A stretch of DNA of 40,080 bases from an uncultured Clostridia bacterium (lineage in GTDB: Bacteria; Bacillota; Clostridia; TANB77; CAG-508). Under the pieces are notes generated by a model, which was given only the letters and a program-made list of their open reading frames with translations, made no database searches and had not been told where the DNA came from. The stretch is from NCBI GenBank assembly GCA_944388775.1, contig CALXKC010000008.1, positions 1 through 40,080 on the forward strand, written 5' to 3'. A program made the translations under genes and the position numbers. Shown here in pieces: positions 1-7,804 of this stretch (positions are counted from its first letter, which is position 1; every line of letters begins with the position of its first letter).

Positions 1-62
1 GTGAGATAAAAGAATACGAATTATAATAATCATATAAAAAATGATAAAAGGAGCTTTTAAAT

Positions 63-671
63 ATGAAATTAACAAGCGAAGAAGCAAAAGGAATTGTAGA
101 AAGTTATAGAGGTAAAACAATAACTGATAAATGGATAGAACATTGTATTTGTGTTGGAGATACAGCAGGGAAAATTGCTAAAGCATTAGAAGAAAAAGGG
201 TATAATATAGATGTAGATAAAACAATAGCAATTGGATATGTTCATGATATTGGAAAATATAACGGAGAAATTCATGGTCATGTTATGAGAGGATATAATT
301 ATCTAAAAGAAAAAGGATATGATGAAGATTATTGCAATATTTGCTTAACTCATTCATATTTGAATAATGACATTATTTGTACAGCTGGCGGTATTCCAGA
401 CCCAAATGCAAATCCGTTTTTAACAGAATTTATAAAAAATCACGAATATACAATAGAAGAAAAGATAATAAATTTGTGTGATTTAATGTGTCTACCAGGT
501 GGGAAAGTATATACAATAGATAAAAGACTAATTGATTTAATAATCAGAAAAGGAGCTTATACAAACACACAATATCATGTAAAAGAAACATATAAATTAA
601 AAGATTATTTTGATAATTTACTAGGATATAGTTTATATGATTTATTTCCAGAAATAAAAGATAATTTATAA
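63..671 (+). CDS. HD-domain phosphohydrolase
   Basis: This 202-residue soluble protein belongs to the HD metal-dependent phosphohydrolase superfamily. The metal-binding pattern is visible: a first His in WIEH (residue 27), the HD doublet in YVHDIGK (H61, D62), a further His in HGHV (about 74) and one in THSYL (about 97). Such proteins hydrolyse phosphate esters of nucleotides or related compounds in the cytoplasm; the substrate cannot be told from sequence. An AAAAGGAGC ribosome binding site sits 7 nt before the ATG. The MFS gene follows after 13 nt and is probably co-transcribed. I see no signal peptide or membrane segment. Confidence 0.85.
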   Translation: MKLTSEEAKGIVESYRGKTITDKWIEHCICVGDTAGKIAKALEEKGYNIDVDKTIAIGYVHDIGKYNGEIHGHVMRGYNYLKEKGYDEDYCNICLTHSYLNNDIICTAGGIPDPNANPFLTEFIKNHEYTIEEKIINLCDLMCLPGGKVYTIDKRLIDLIIRKGAYTNTQYHVKETYKLKDYFDNLLGYSLYDLFPEIKDNL

Positions 672-684
672 TTAGGAGCAACAA

Positions 685-1824
685 ATGAAAGAATATTTTT
701 ATAAACCAGAGTACAAATATATGTATTTAGCAAATGTATCATATAGTTTTGCAAATGCACTAAGTGAAACTTTTGGGACAGTAATGTTATATAAAAGTGG
801 CGTACCAATATGGCTTATTTTACTTATATATGGATTGAGGTTTGGAATAACAGGATTTTGCACACCATTATTTGTTAGCATATCTTCAAGATTTGGTATC
901 GCTAAATGTATACTAATTTCAAATATTTTTAGCATTATTAGTGCTTATATGATGTTAGATGGAACAAATATATATAGAAATATTGTAATCTTTATATTAG
1001 CAATGGGATTTATGGGAATTTCAAATCCATCTACTGATTCATTGTCTAGTAAATATGTTGAAACGAAGCATAGAGGTAGATATAACAGTTTAATAAACAT
1101 ATCTAAAATTGTAGCAACAGCTCTTGCAAGTTGTGTAGTGGCTTGGGGAGTAATTTCAGATAATAATATAATTTTATTTACTGTAATTGCTATATTCTTT
1201 TTACTACAATATATATTTATAAGGAAAATAGATTATAAAGTTGAAAATAAAACAAATGCTTTCAAAGCATCAATGAAATATATAATAAAAACAAAAAGTA
1301 GATACAAAATTATTTATGCTCTAAGAACAAGCCATATAATAGAAAGGCAATTTATTCCTTTATATTTATTTATTGCCGTTAAAGACTTTTCAGTATTTTC
1401 TTCAATTATAATAATATCACTATTATTACAGATAATTACAGTATCATTAATTGGAAAATATACTGATAAAAACATAGGTAAAGCAAATTCTTTAGTAACA
1501 ATTATAAAAGTTATTATAACAAGTGTATTTTTATTTGCAAAAAATAAAGTTACAATTGCGTTTGATAAAGTATTAAATGATAATTTTGAGAAAGTATACG
1601 AAACTTCAATTAATACTTCAATACAAAATATTATAATAGAATCCAAAGAGGATAATGACCTATTATCAGCAGTAGGACAAATGAGTTTATGTTTTACAGA
1701 GGTAATAGTTTTTGCTTTACTTGCTATAATAAGTTCTTTTGTAGGAGAAAAAGTATTTATTATAATTTTCATACTTTCTATACTTTCTTCAATTTTTATA
1801 AATATAAATATTAAGAATAGGTGA
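685..1824 (+). CDS. MFS-type transporter
   Basis: This 379-residue, highly hydrophobic protein has about ten to twelve predicted membrane segments. The first hydrophobic pairs run through residues 10-110, a charged cytoplasmic loop lies near 180-210, and a second hydrophobic half follows. The layout and the N-half loop with RGRYNS fit the major facilitator superfamily. It lies 13 nt after the HD hydrolase with an AGGAGC ribosome binding site, so the two form a small operon. The substrate is unknown. The polar stretch around residues 285-330 is longer than in a minimal MFS protein. Confidence 0.75.
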   Translation: MKEYFYKPEYKYMYLANVSYSFANALSETFGTVMLYKSGVPIWLILLIYGLRFGITGFCTPLFVSISSRFGIAKCILISNIFSIISAYMMLDGTNIYRNIVIFILAMGFMGISNPSTDSLSSKYVETKHRGRYNSLINISKIVATALASCVVAWGVISDNNIILFTVIAIFFLLQYIFIRKIDYKVENKTNAFKASMKYIIKTKSRYKIIYALRTSHIIERQFIPLYLFIAVKDFSVFSSIIIISLLLQIITVSLIGKYTDKNIGKANSLVTIIKVIITSVFLFAKNKVTIAFDKVLNDNFEKVYETSINTSIQNIIIESKEDNDLLSAVGQMSLCFTEVIVFALLAIISSFVGEKVFIIIFILSILSSIFININIKNR

Positions 1825-1836
1825 TTATCAAAAAAT

Positions 1837-1876
1837 AAACTCTTTTCATAAAATATACAAAATGAAAGGAGTTTTT
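1837..1876 (+). terminator. Hairpin terminator that contains the next gene's RBS
   Basis: A 13-bp stem pairs AAACTCTTTTCAT (1837-1849) with ATGAAAGGAGTTT (1862-1874) with one G-U pair and a 12-nt loop, followed by a short T run. It should end the MFS transcript. The right arm carries the AAAGGAG ribosome binding site of the peroxiredoxin gene, so the hairpin may also limit its translation from read-through RNA. Confidence 0.6.
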
Positions 1877-1880
1877 ATAT

Positions 1881-2570
1881 ATGAATTATGAATTAATGAT
1901 GAATGGAAATGTAAAAATAGGTCAAAAAGCACCTGATTTTCATGCAATAACAACATTTGGAGAAATTAGTTTAGACGATTACAAAGGAAAATGGCTTGTA
2001 TTATTTTCTCATCCAGGAGACTTTACCCCAGTATGTACAACAGAAATGATAGCATTCACAAGAGCGCATACATATTTTAAGCAATTAAACACAGAATTAT
2101 TAGGATTAAGTGTAGATAGTAATCCATCACATTTAGCTTGGGTGTATGACATTTATTGTAGAACTGGAATAAAAGTATCATTTCCAATAATTGCTGATAG
2201 AAATGGAGAAATTGCAAGAAAATATGGTATGATATCAAATGATATTAGTAACACAGAAACTGTTAGAAACGTGTTTATAATTGATGATAAAGGAATAATA
2301 AGAACAATACTTGTTTACCCTATGAATGTAGGACGTTTCATACCAGAAATAATAAGAATTGTTCAAGCACTACAAATGGCCGATTGCATGAACTCTTCAA
2401 CTGCTGCAAACTGGATGCCTAACCAACCTGTGATTCAATCAATTCCAAAAACATTCGAACAGTTACAAGAAAGAAATGAACAAATAGAAGAAAATAGAAA
2501 TGGTATAAGCTGGTACTTGAGTTTTAAAGAACCCGATAAAAAATGCATTAATTCAAAACAAGAATGTTAA
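1881..2570 (+). CDS. Peroxiredoxin, Prx6 (1-Cys) family
   Basis: This is a 229-residue thiol peroxidase of the AhpC/TSA family that reduces H2O2 and organic peroxides. The peroxidatic cysteine is C52 in the motif HPGDFTPVCTTE, preceded by the thioredoxin-fold strand KWLVLFS. The long C-terminal domain with YPMNVGRFIPEIIR and NWMPNQPV is characteristic of the Prx6 subgroup. Further cysteines lie near the C-terminus (KKCINSKQEC) and could serve for resolution. The start is set by AAAGGAG 9 nt upstream. A protective role against oxygen exposure in an anaerobe is inferred. Confidence 0.92.
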   Translation: MNYELMMNGNVKIGQKAPDFHAITTFGEISLDDYKGKWLVLFSHPGDFTPVCTTEMIAFTRAHTYFKQLNTELLGLSVDSNPSHLAWVYDIYCRTGIKVSFPIIADRNGEIARKYGMISNDISNTETVRNVFIIDDKGIIRTILVYPMNVGRFIPEIIRIVQALQMADCMNSSTAANWMPNQPVIQSIPKTFEQLQERNEQIEENRNGISWYLSFKEPDKKCINSKQEC

Positions 2571-2693
2571 AATTATTAATTTGAGTTTATTAAATGTTTA
2601 AATTTTTCATTAGATATTGAATAATTTGATTTTAAAATTCACATACTAATATTATTAGAAAATAGAAAAATTATACGTATGTGGAGGTAACTT

Positions 2694-2867
2694 ATGGAAG
2701 GAAATCAAAAAATTCATTGTACGGTTGGAACATGTAAATATAATGAGAAAAATCAAAATTTATGCAAATTACAAGCAATTCAAGTAGAACCAACAAAAAA
2801 TTGTGATACAAAACAAGCAGATGAATCAATGTGTTCAAGTTATATTTATGAAAAAGATAAACAATAA
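2694..2867 (+). CDS. DUF1540 small cysteine-rich protein
   Basis: This 57-residue ORF begins at an ATG 6 nt after a strong GGAGG site and ends just before a strong terminator. It contains the DUF1540 pattern: HCTVGTCKYN near the start, a LCKLQAI segment, then an isolated Cys (NC, residue 37) and MCSSY (47). The five cysteines, at 9, 14, 24, 37 and 47, suggest metal binding. DUF1540 proteins are common in Clostridia and their function is not established. Confidence 0.8.
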   Translation: MEGNQKIHCTVGTCKYNEKNQNLCKLQAIQVEPTKNCDTKQADESMCSSYIYEKDKQ

Positions 2868-2871
2868 AGTT

Positions 2872-2912
2872 AAGAAAAATGAGAAGATACAAATTTTCTT
2901 CTCATTTTTCTT
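2872..2912 (+). terminator. Intrinsic terminator after the DUF1540 gene
   Basis: A perfect 16-bp stem, 2872-2887 with 2897-2912, has a 9-nt loop and a T-rich 3' arm. Its last two bases are the first two of the downstream -35 element, so terminator and promoter abut. Confidence 0.8.
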
Positions 2913-2939
2913 GACATATGAGAAAAATAGAAATAAAAT
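2911..2939 (+). promoter_or_regulatory. Sigma-A promoter of the aldolase gene
   Basis: TTGACA at 2911-2916 and TAAAAT at 2934-2939 are separated by exactly 17 bp, about 40 nt before the fba start codon. Confidence 0.85.
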
Positions 2940-2977
2940 GACCATAGCAAAATAACAAAAAAGAAAGGAATGATAAT

Positions 2978-3907
2978 ATGTTAGTTACAACAAAGGAAAT
3001 GTTTGAAAAATCAATGAAAGAAGGATTTGCAATAGGTGCATTTAATGTAAACAATATGGAAATAATACAAGCAATAGTAGATGCAGCAGCTGAAAGTAAG
3101 TCACCTGTTATATTACAAGCATCTTCAAGTGCGATAAAATATGCAAGAGTAGGATATTTAATGAAAATGGTAGAAGCAGCAGTAGAGGAACATCCAGAGG
3201 TTCCAGTTGCTATTCATTTAGACCATGGACCAGACTTTGAAACAGCTAAAATGTGTATAGATGCAGGATTTACATCTGTTATGATAGATGGTTCAAAATA
3301 TGATTTTGAAGAAAATGTAGCATTAACAAAGCAAGTTGTAGATTATGCTCATTCAAAAGGAGTAGTAGTAGAAGCTGAACTTGGAAAATTAGCTGGAATT
3401 GAAGATGATGTTAATGTAGATGCAAAAGATGCTATGTATACAGACCCTGCTCAAGCAGAAGAATTTGTTAGAAGAACAGGATGTGATTCTTTAGCAATAG
3501 CTATTGGTACAAGTCATGGAGCATATAAATTTAAAGGAGAAGCAAAATTAAGATTTGATATTTTAAAACAAATAAAAGAAAGAATACCAAACACACCAAT
3601 TGTTTTACATGGGGCTTCAACAGTTATTCCAGAATTAGTAGAAATGTGCAATAAGTATGGGGGAGACATACCAGGTGCAAAAGGTGTACCAGATGAAATT
3701 TTACATGAAGCAAGTATTTCTGGAGTATCAAAAATTAATGTAGATACAGATTTACGTTTAGCTATGACAGCTGCAATTAGAAAAGAATTTAGTGAAGAAC
3801 CAAATGTATTTGATCCAAGAAAATATTTAGGACCTGCAAGGGATTTAATCAAAGAAACAGTCGAACATAAAATGAAAGATGTTTTTGGTTCAAGCAATAA
3901 AATTTAA
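2978..3907 (+). CDS. fba: Fructose-bisphosphate aldolase, class II
   Basis: This 309-residue zinc aldolase cleaves fructose 1,6-bisphosphate to dihydroxyacetone phosphate and glyceraldehyde 3-phosphate in glycolysis. The zinc/active-site motif HLDHG includes H80 and H83; GTSHGAYKF and VLHGAST carry further zinc ligands and phosphate contacts; NVDTDLR is also typical. The length matches the family. It has its own near-consensus promoter and an AAAGGAATG ribosome binding site, and is monocistronic, ending at a convergent palindrome shared with smpB. Confidence 0.96.
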   Translation: MLVTTKEMFEKSMKEGFAIGAFNVNNMEIIQAIVDAAAESKSPVILQASSSAIKYARVGYLMKMVEAAVEEHPEVPVAIHLDHGPDFETAKMCIDAGFTSVMIDGSKYDFEENVALTKQVVDYAHSKGVVVEAELGKLAGIEDDVNVDAKDAMYTDPAQAEEFVRRTGCDSLAIAIGTSHGAYKFKGEAKLRFDILKQIKERIPNTPIVLHGASTVIPELVEMCNKYGGDIPGAKGVPDEILHEASISGVSKINVDTDLRLAMTAAIRKEFSEEPNVFDPRKYLGPARDLIKETVEHKMKDVFGSSNKI

Positions 3908-3911
3908 GAAA

Positions 3912-3983
3912 ACAGGGATTAGGGGGACGGTCCTCTAATCCCTGTTTTTAGGGATTTTTAGGACCGTCCCTTAATCCCTGTTC
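3912..3983. repeat. REP-like palindrome / convergent terminator (GGGGACGGTCC type)
   Basis: There are two nested inverted repeats. ACAGGGATTAG pairs with CTAATCCCTGT around a GGGGACGGTCC core, and GGGACGGTCC pairs with the later GGACCGTCCC, with a second copy of AACAGGGATTA in inverse orientation. It lies between the convergent fba and smpB genes and supplies the smpB stop codon. Similar cores recur at 7302, 31582 and 31669, so this is an interspersed element rather than a simple terminator. Confidence 0.6.
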
Positions 3984-4423
3984 TTTATAGCATGTTGAAT
4001 TCTTCGTTCAGCATCTTTTTTAGCCAAATCTTGTCTTTTATCATACAATTTTTTTCCTTTACCTATACCTAATTCCAGTTTTACAAAACTACCTTTAAAA
4101 TATATAGAAATAGGAACAAGGCTATAACCTTTTTGTTTGGTTAATCCTATTAATTTATTAATTTCTTTTTTATTTAACAAAAGTTTTCTATTTCTTAAAG
4201 GATCTTTATTAAATATATTTCCATGTTCATATGGGCTTATATGCATACCAACAACAAAAACTTCTCCATTTTTTATAATTGCATAACAATCTTTCATGTT
4301 GACTTTTCCACTTCTGATAGATTTTATTTCAGTACCAGATAAAACAATTCCAGCTTCTAATTTGTTTTCGATTGTATAGTTGTGATATGCTGTTGGATTT
4401 TTAGCAATTAACTTTGTATTCAT
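3971..4423 (-). CDS. smpB: SsrA-binding protein SmpB
   Basis: This 150-residue protein binds tmRNA (ssrA) and delivers it to stalled ribosomes for trans-translation. Family landmarks are [11 protein letters not shown] near the N-terminus, the [16 protein letters not shown] block, PYEHGN, the [12 protein letters not shown] segment, and the basic [21 protein letters not shown] tail region. The usual C-terminal extension is short and ends in KNRD, because the stop codon falls inside the adjacent palindromic repeat. A minus-strand promoter lies upstream. Confidence 0.96.
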   Translation of the reverse strand: MNTKLIAKNPTAYHNYTIENKLEAGIVLSGTEIKSIRSGKVNMKDCYAIIKNGEVFVVGMHISPYEHGNIFNKDPLRNRKLLLNKKEINKLIGLTKQKGYSLVPISIYFKGSFVKLELGIGKGKKLYDKRQDLAKKDAERRIQHAIKNRD

Positions 4424-4458
4424 AATAGTAACCTCTCTTATAACATAAATTTTAGGAT

Positions 4459-4487
4459 ATTATATCATAAGATAGGGGAATAGTAAA
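4459..4487 (-). promoter_or_regulatory. Promoter of smpB
   Basis: On the minus strand, TTTACT (4487-4482) and TATAAT (4464-4459) are separated by 17 bp, some 35 nt before the smpB start. Confidence 0.6.
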
Positions 4488-4488
4488 A

Positions 4489-4519
4489 GAAAAAACTCTG
4501 TTTAATACAGAATTTTTTC
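4489..4519 (-). terminator. Terminator of the 4544 gene
   Basis: A short stem (TCTGT with ACAGA) is flanked by A and T runs. On the minus strand it is followed by a T tract, just downstream of the gene that ends at 4544. Confidence 0.55.
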
Positions 4520-4543
4520 CAAATAACAAAAGTAATCATTTAA

Positions 4544-5035
4544 TTAATCTTTGTCATCATAGTTAGAAGAACGCATTTGCATTGAATAATACCATACTAA
4601 TGCAACGATAGCGATAGCTGCAATACCTATTATAAGCCAAGTCCACATAGTTGCATTCATACCCATTAGAGTAGAACCTTCTGCGTTAGTTCTAGTAGCA
4701 GTGTAATTACCATTTCTAGAAGAGAACATTTCATTATTAGTATCTTTAGCAGTATTATTATTATCTCCTTCAGTTTTTATTCTATTCATAGTATCGCCTG
4801 CCATGTTTCCAACAGAATTAGTAGTATTTTTTGCCATATTTCCCATAGTATTTGTAGCGTCTTTAGTAGCATTTGAAACATCACCTGCAGCATCTTCTAC
4901 TGCATTTTCAGCACCACCAACTACATTTCTAACACCTTCTACTGCATCATTTACCATATCATTTGCAAAACACACAGTAAAAGAAAATATAGCTGCAATA
5001 AGAATACTTAAAACAATTGCTAGTTTCTTATACAT
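4544..5035 (-). CDS. Secreted/membrane-anchored protein of unknown function
   Basis: This 163-residue protein has an N-terminal signal peptide (hydrophobic residues 5-22, ending near CFAND). An Ala/Asn/Thr/Asp-rich middle follows with loosely repeated units (DAVEG, ENAVEDAAGD, KDATNTMGNMA, KNTTNSVGNMA), and then a single C-terminal membrane segment around 133-152 and a short charged tail. The middle could form an amphipathic helix. I do not recognise a family. Its neighbour at 5238 has the same layout. The ribosome binding site is AGGAGG, 8 nt before the ATG. Confidence 0.7.
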   Translation of the reverse strand: MYKKLAIVLSILIAAIFSFTVCFANDMVNDAVEGVRNVVGGAENAVEDAAGDVSNATKDATNTMGNMAKNTTNSVGNMAGDTMNRIKTEGDNNNTAKDTNNEMFSSRNGNYTATRTNAEGSTLMGMNATMWTWLIIGIAAIAIVALVWYYSMQMRSSNYDDKD

Positions 5036-5187
5036 AATAAATTCCTCCTATAAAAAATTATATTGCATATTAAATGAAATACTAATATTAGTATTAAATT
5101 TTGAAATAGAAATATACATGAAAAATTTGTTATGTATTTTTAAAAAACATTGTATTTTAATTATAAGTATTAAATTTGAATAAATAA

Positions 5188-5224
5188 AAAAATCTAGTTA
5201 TAAAATTCGAACTAGACTTTTTTA
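5188..5224 (-). terminator. Terminator of the 5238 gene
   Basis: A stem of TCTAGTT (5193-5199) with AACTAGA (5210-5216) is followed on the minus strand by a long T tract. Confidence 0.55.
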
Positions 5225-5237
5225 CTTAATGAAATAA

Positions 5238-5678
5238 TTATCTCTTTAATCTAATTAAAATAGCAATTGCAAGTAATATTAACAATATACCAATAACAAT
5301 TATTAAAATATTAAGAATGTCTGAAATTTCTAATTCATTTGTAGAAGTAGAAGTTGTACTAGTAACATTTGCTGAAGGACTATTACTTGAAGTAGAAGTG
5401 CTAGAAGAATAAGCAGAGTTACTATTATAATTATTAGTAGTTGAGCTATTAGAAGTGTTAGAATTATTTGTGTTAGTAGTTCCATTAGTGCTACTAGAGT
5501 TTGAATTGTTAGTATTGGTATTTGTATCAGTATTATCATCAGTTGTACTATTAGCAGTTAAATCAGAAGATGTATCAGTATTATCAACTAAATTTAAATC
5601 AACTGCATAACAAAAATTATACATTAAAACAAACAAAAATATTCCCATTAAAATAATTACTTTTTTAAATTGCAACAT
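5238..5678 (-). CDS. Ser/Thr/Asn-rich membrane-anchored surface protein
   Basis: From the ATG at 5678, which follows a GGAGGT site on the minus strand, this gives 146 residues. It has a signal peptide ending near CYAVD, then about 90 residues of low-complexity Ser/Thr/Asn, and a C-terminal membrane segment (DILNILIIVIGILLILLAI) ending in basic RLKR. There is no LPXTG sortase motif, so it is probably a single-pass membrane protein with a flexible, possibly glycosylated stalk. An upstream in-frame ATG at 5696 lacks its own ribosome binding site. The function is unknown. Confidence 0.65.
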   Translation of the reverse strand: MLQFKKVIILMGIFLFVLMYNFCYAVDLNLVDNTDTSSDLTANSTTDDNTDTNTNTNNSNSSSTNGTTNTNNSNTSNSSTTNNYNSNSAYSSSTSTSSNSPSANVTSTTSTSTNELEISDILNILIIVIGILLILLAIAILIRLKR

Positions 5679-5793
5679 AATTATTACCTCCATCATTTGT
5701 TAAGTATTATATCCATAACATATTAATTTACTTATATAATAATAACAAAACAAAAATAAAATGTCTAGTAATTATTAAAAAAATATTAAAAAA

Positions 5794-5822
5794 GTGACAA
5801 ATATGAAAAAAAGTGGTAAAAT
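5794..5822 (+). promoter_or_regulatory. Promoter of the CmpB-like gene
   Basis: GTGACA (5794-5799) and TAAAAT (5817-5822) have a 17-bp spacer, about 37 nt before the start codon at 5859. Confidence 0.65.
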
Positions 5823-5858
5823 ATTTAAAAATGATTTTGAAAATATAAAGGAAAGAAA

Positions 5859-6413
5859 ATGGGAGAGATTATGATTAAAAAAACTACTAAAGAAAAAGTA
5901 ATGGACTATATTGCATATTTTTTCATCTACTCATTTTTAGGATGGATAATAGAAACAATTTATGCATTCATAATACATGGAGACTTTGTTAAAAGAGGAT
6001 TCCTTTTTGGACCAATATGTCCAATTTATGGATTTGGAGCAGTTATCTTATTATTAGTTACTAAAAAGATGTATGGAAAACCATTTCAAAAATTTTTAAT
6101 AGCAACAGTTTTATTTACTGTATTTGAATATTTAGTTTCACTAATATTTGAAGAAATCTTTGGACTAAGATGGTGGGATTATTCAAATGACTTTTTAAAT
6201 ATTCAAGGTAGAGTAAGTCTAATGTACACTATATTTTGGGGACTAATTGGTTTGATTTTATTAGAAAAATTACATCCTTTGATTGAAAATCTAATTCAAA
6301 AAATAGAAGTCAAAATAAAAACTAATGCAAAATTAATGATAGTATATGTATTAATTGGAATTTTAATACTAGATTTTGTTTTATCTAGTTTAAAATATTT
6401 AAATATTTTTTAA
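5859..6413 (+). CDS. CmpB-like membrane protein (putative ABC-transporter type IV family)
   Basis: This 184-residue protein has about five membrane segments. The opening YFFIYSFLGWIIETIY, followed by FVKRGFLFGPICPIYGFGA, is the signature of the Pfam ABC_trans_CmpB family, which is common in Clostridia. A conserved acidic Glu lies within the first membrane helix. No ATP-binding partner is adjacent, and the family's transport role is only putative. An alternative start at the fifth codon (MIKKTTK), with GGGAG just upstream, is almost as good. The pyrE-like gene follows within 25 nt. Confidence 0.75.
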   Translation: MGEIMIKKTTKEKVMDYIAYFFIYSFLGWIIETIYAFIIHGDFVKRGFLFGPICPIYGFGAVILLLVTKKMYGKPFQKFLIATVLFTVFEYLVSLIFEEIFGLRWWDYSNDFLNIQGRVSLMYTIFWGLIGLILLEKLHPLIENLIQKIEVKIKTNAKLMIVYVLIGILILDFVLSSLKYLNIF

Positions 6414-6434
6414 AATTTGAAAGGAGAGAAAAAG

Positions 6435-7295
6435 ATGGATAATATTACATCTTATTTATTCAAAACAAATGCAATTAGATTTTGCGAAGAAAATAAACCA
6501 TTTTGGTATACATCTGGGAAAATTGGACCATATTTTATAAATACACATTTTGTGTATGGAAGTGAAAAAGATGCAGTAGAGTTACTAAGCTATATTGATG
6601 AAGCGTTAGCTGATAAAATGACTTTACCTAAAAAAGTATTTGAAAAGGTATTTAAACAATATCAAGAAAATGAAATTTATAAAAATGTTATTGACATTAT
6701 GAAAAAATATATAGAAGAAAACATTAACATTAACGAGATTGATTATATTTCAGGTGGAGAAAGAAGAGATTGGTTCTTCTCAAATATATTAGCATATTTA
6801 TTTAAAAAACCACATATTTCAATATATAAAGATTTGACAACAGTTGTAAGTGATTATAATTTTGAAAATACTAATAAAGTAGAAAATATTGAAGGCAAAA
6901 AAGTATTACATATAGCAGATTTAATTACAGTAGCATCAAGTTATATAAGAGCATGGATACCAGCAATTGAAAATTTAGGTGGTAAGATTGTTGCATCTTG
7001 CTGTGTTGTTGACCGTATGCAAGGTGGAAAAGAAAAAATAGAAGAAAAAGGTATAAAATCTCTATCATTAGTTCAAGTTGATAATTCTCTATTTAAAGAA
7101 GCCTTAGAACTAGGGATTATAAATGAGAATCAAGAAAAAATGTTAGAAAAATTCTTTGAAAATCCAGATAAAACAATGAGGGACTTTTTAGTAAATCATC
7201 CTGAATTTTTAGAAAATGCACTTGATTCTGATGAAAAAACTAAAAAAAGAGCAAAACTTTTAGTAGAACAAGATTTATATAATTTGAAGAATTAA
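6435..7295 (+). CDS. Orotate phosphoribosyltransferase-like protein
   Basis: This 286-residue protein starts at the ATG after AAAGGAGAG; the earlier in-frame TTG is part of that ribosome binding site. The N-terminus resembles PyrE (KTNAIRF, FWYTSGKIGPYF), and ISGGERRDWFFSNILAYLF resembles the OPRT substrate-binding strand. The expected PRPP loop is altered: it reads HIADLITVASSYI instead of the usual two acidic residues followed by a T/S-TG-G-S/T turn. An insertion at about residues 55-95 and a C-terminal extension make it longer than the usual 190-215. It may be the cell's PyrE, since no other is near the pyr operon, or a related PRTase. Assignment of orotate as substrate is tentative. Confidence 0.65.
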   Translation: MDNITSYLFKTNAIRFCEENKPFWYTSGKIGPYFINTHFVYGSEKDAVELLSYIDEALADKMTLPKKVFEKVFKQYQENEIYKNVIDIMKKYIEENININEIDYISGGERRDWFFSNILAYLFKKPHISIYKDLTTVVSDYNFENTNKVENIEGKKVLHIADLITVASSYIRAWIPAIENLGGKIVASCCVVDRMQGGKEKIEEKGIKSLSLVQVDNSLFKEALELGIINENQEKMLEKFFENPDKTMRDFLVNHPEFLENALDSDEKTKKRAKLLVEQDLYNLKN

Positions 7296-7321
7296 TGATT
7301 TGGGGACGGAGAAAAAATCAT
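7295..7321. repeat. Partial GGGGACGG palindromic element
   Basis: ATGATTT (7295-7301) and AAATCAT (7315-7321) are inverted repeats around GGGGACGGAG. The core matches the elements at 3926 and 31582, so this is probably a degenerate relative. It starts on the last base of the pyrE-like stop codon. Confidence 0.45.
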
Positions 7322-7439
7322 GGAAATTAATTTTATAAAATAGAAAACTACTTTTGTATAATTTTTTTATAATGAAATATAATTATTGCAAATTTTTTAC
7401 AAACCATCTAGTATAATTTTCCTAAGCTTTTTACAATAT

Positions 7440-7675
7440 TCATTTACTGTACTGTAAAGGAGGATGATATACGATGGTTTTTTCTAGATATCTCTACTCA
7501 AAAGTAGTAGGGGCGAGGACAAAATTCATTTCTTTAGTATTAGAGAGAAATGAGCTTGATTTCTTAAAAGAAAATGGAATCGAGCACTATGAAAAAGAGG
7601 GAAGATATGTGGTCAATTGTGACCAATTAAAATCACGTTTTTGTCACTGTTAATTAACGATTTTACAGTAAATGA
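7440..7675. repeat. 12-bp inverted repeats enclosing a small ORF
   Basis: TCATTTACTGTA (7440-7451) is perfectly repeated in inverted orientation as TACAGTAAATGA (7664-7675). The two arms bracket the 59-codon ORF and its ribosome binding site. They could mark a tiny mobile cassette, an operator pair, or the closing stem of a long RNA. Confidence 0.5.
7474..7653 (+). CDS. Orphan 59-residue protein
   Basis: The ATG lies 10 nt after a near-perfect AAAGGAGG site. The product has a basic N-terminus (VFSRYLYSKVVGARTKF), a central LERNELDFLKENGIEHYEKEG segment and a cysteine-containing tail (VVNCDQL, ending RFCHC). I recognise no family. The very strong ribosome binding site and flanking inverted repeats argue that it is real; its short length and use of codons such as GGG, GCG and AGG, rare in the neighbours, leave doubt. 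Confidence 0.5.
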   Translation: MVFSRYLYSKVVGARTKFISLVLERNELDFLKENGIEHYEKEGRYVVNCDQLKSRFCHC

Positions 7676-7722
7676 TAATTGCTATGTCATATTATATGAT
7701 AAGCAAGATAAAAAGTATATAT

Positions 7723-7782
7723 TAAAATCGCTATTTGAAATGTTTTTCTAATGTATAGAGAACAAGACAAATAGCGATTTTA
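7723..7782. terminator. Bidirectional terminator between the small ORF and uvrB
   Basis: A perfect 15-bp inverted repeat (7723-7737 with 7768-7782) with a 30-nt loop is flanked by A/T runs. It lies just downstream of the convergent uvrB stop. Confidence 0.6.
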
Positions 7783-7804
7783 CTATATAGCAGGTTAAAC
7801 TTTC

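Noticed and set aside
1..62. Tail of an upstream gene at the window edge
   Set aside because: Two of the plus-strand frames stop within the first few codons and nothing recognisable is encoded; too short to support a call.
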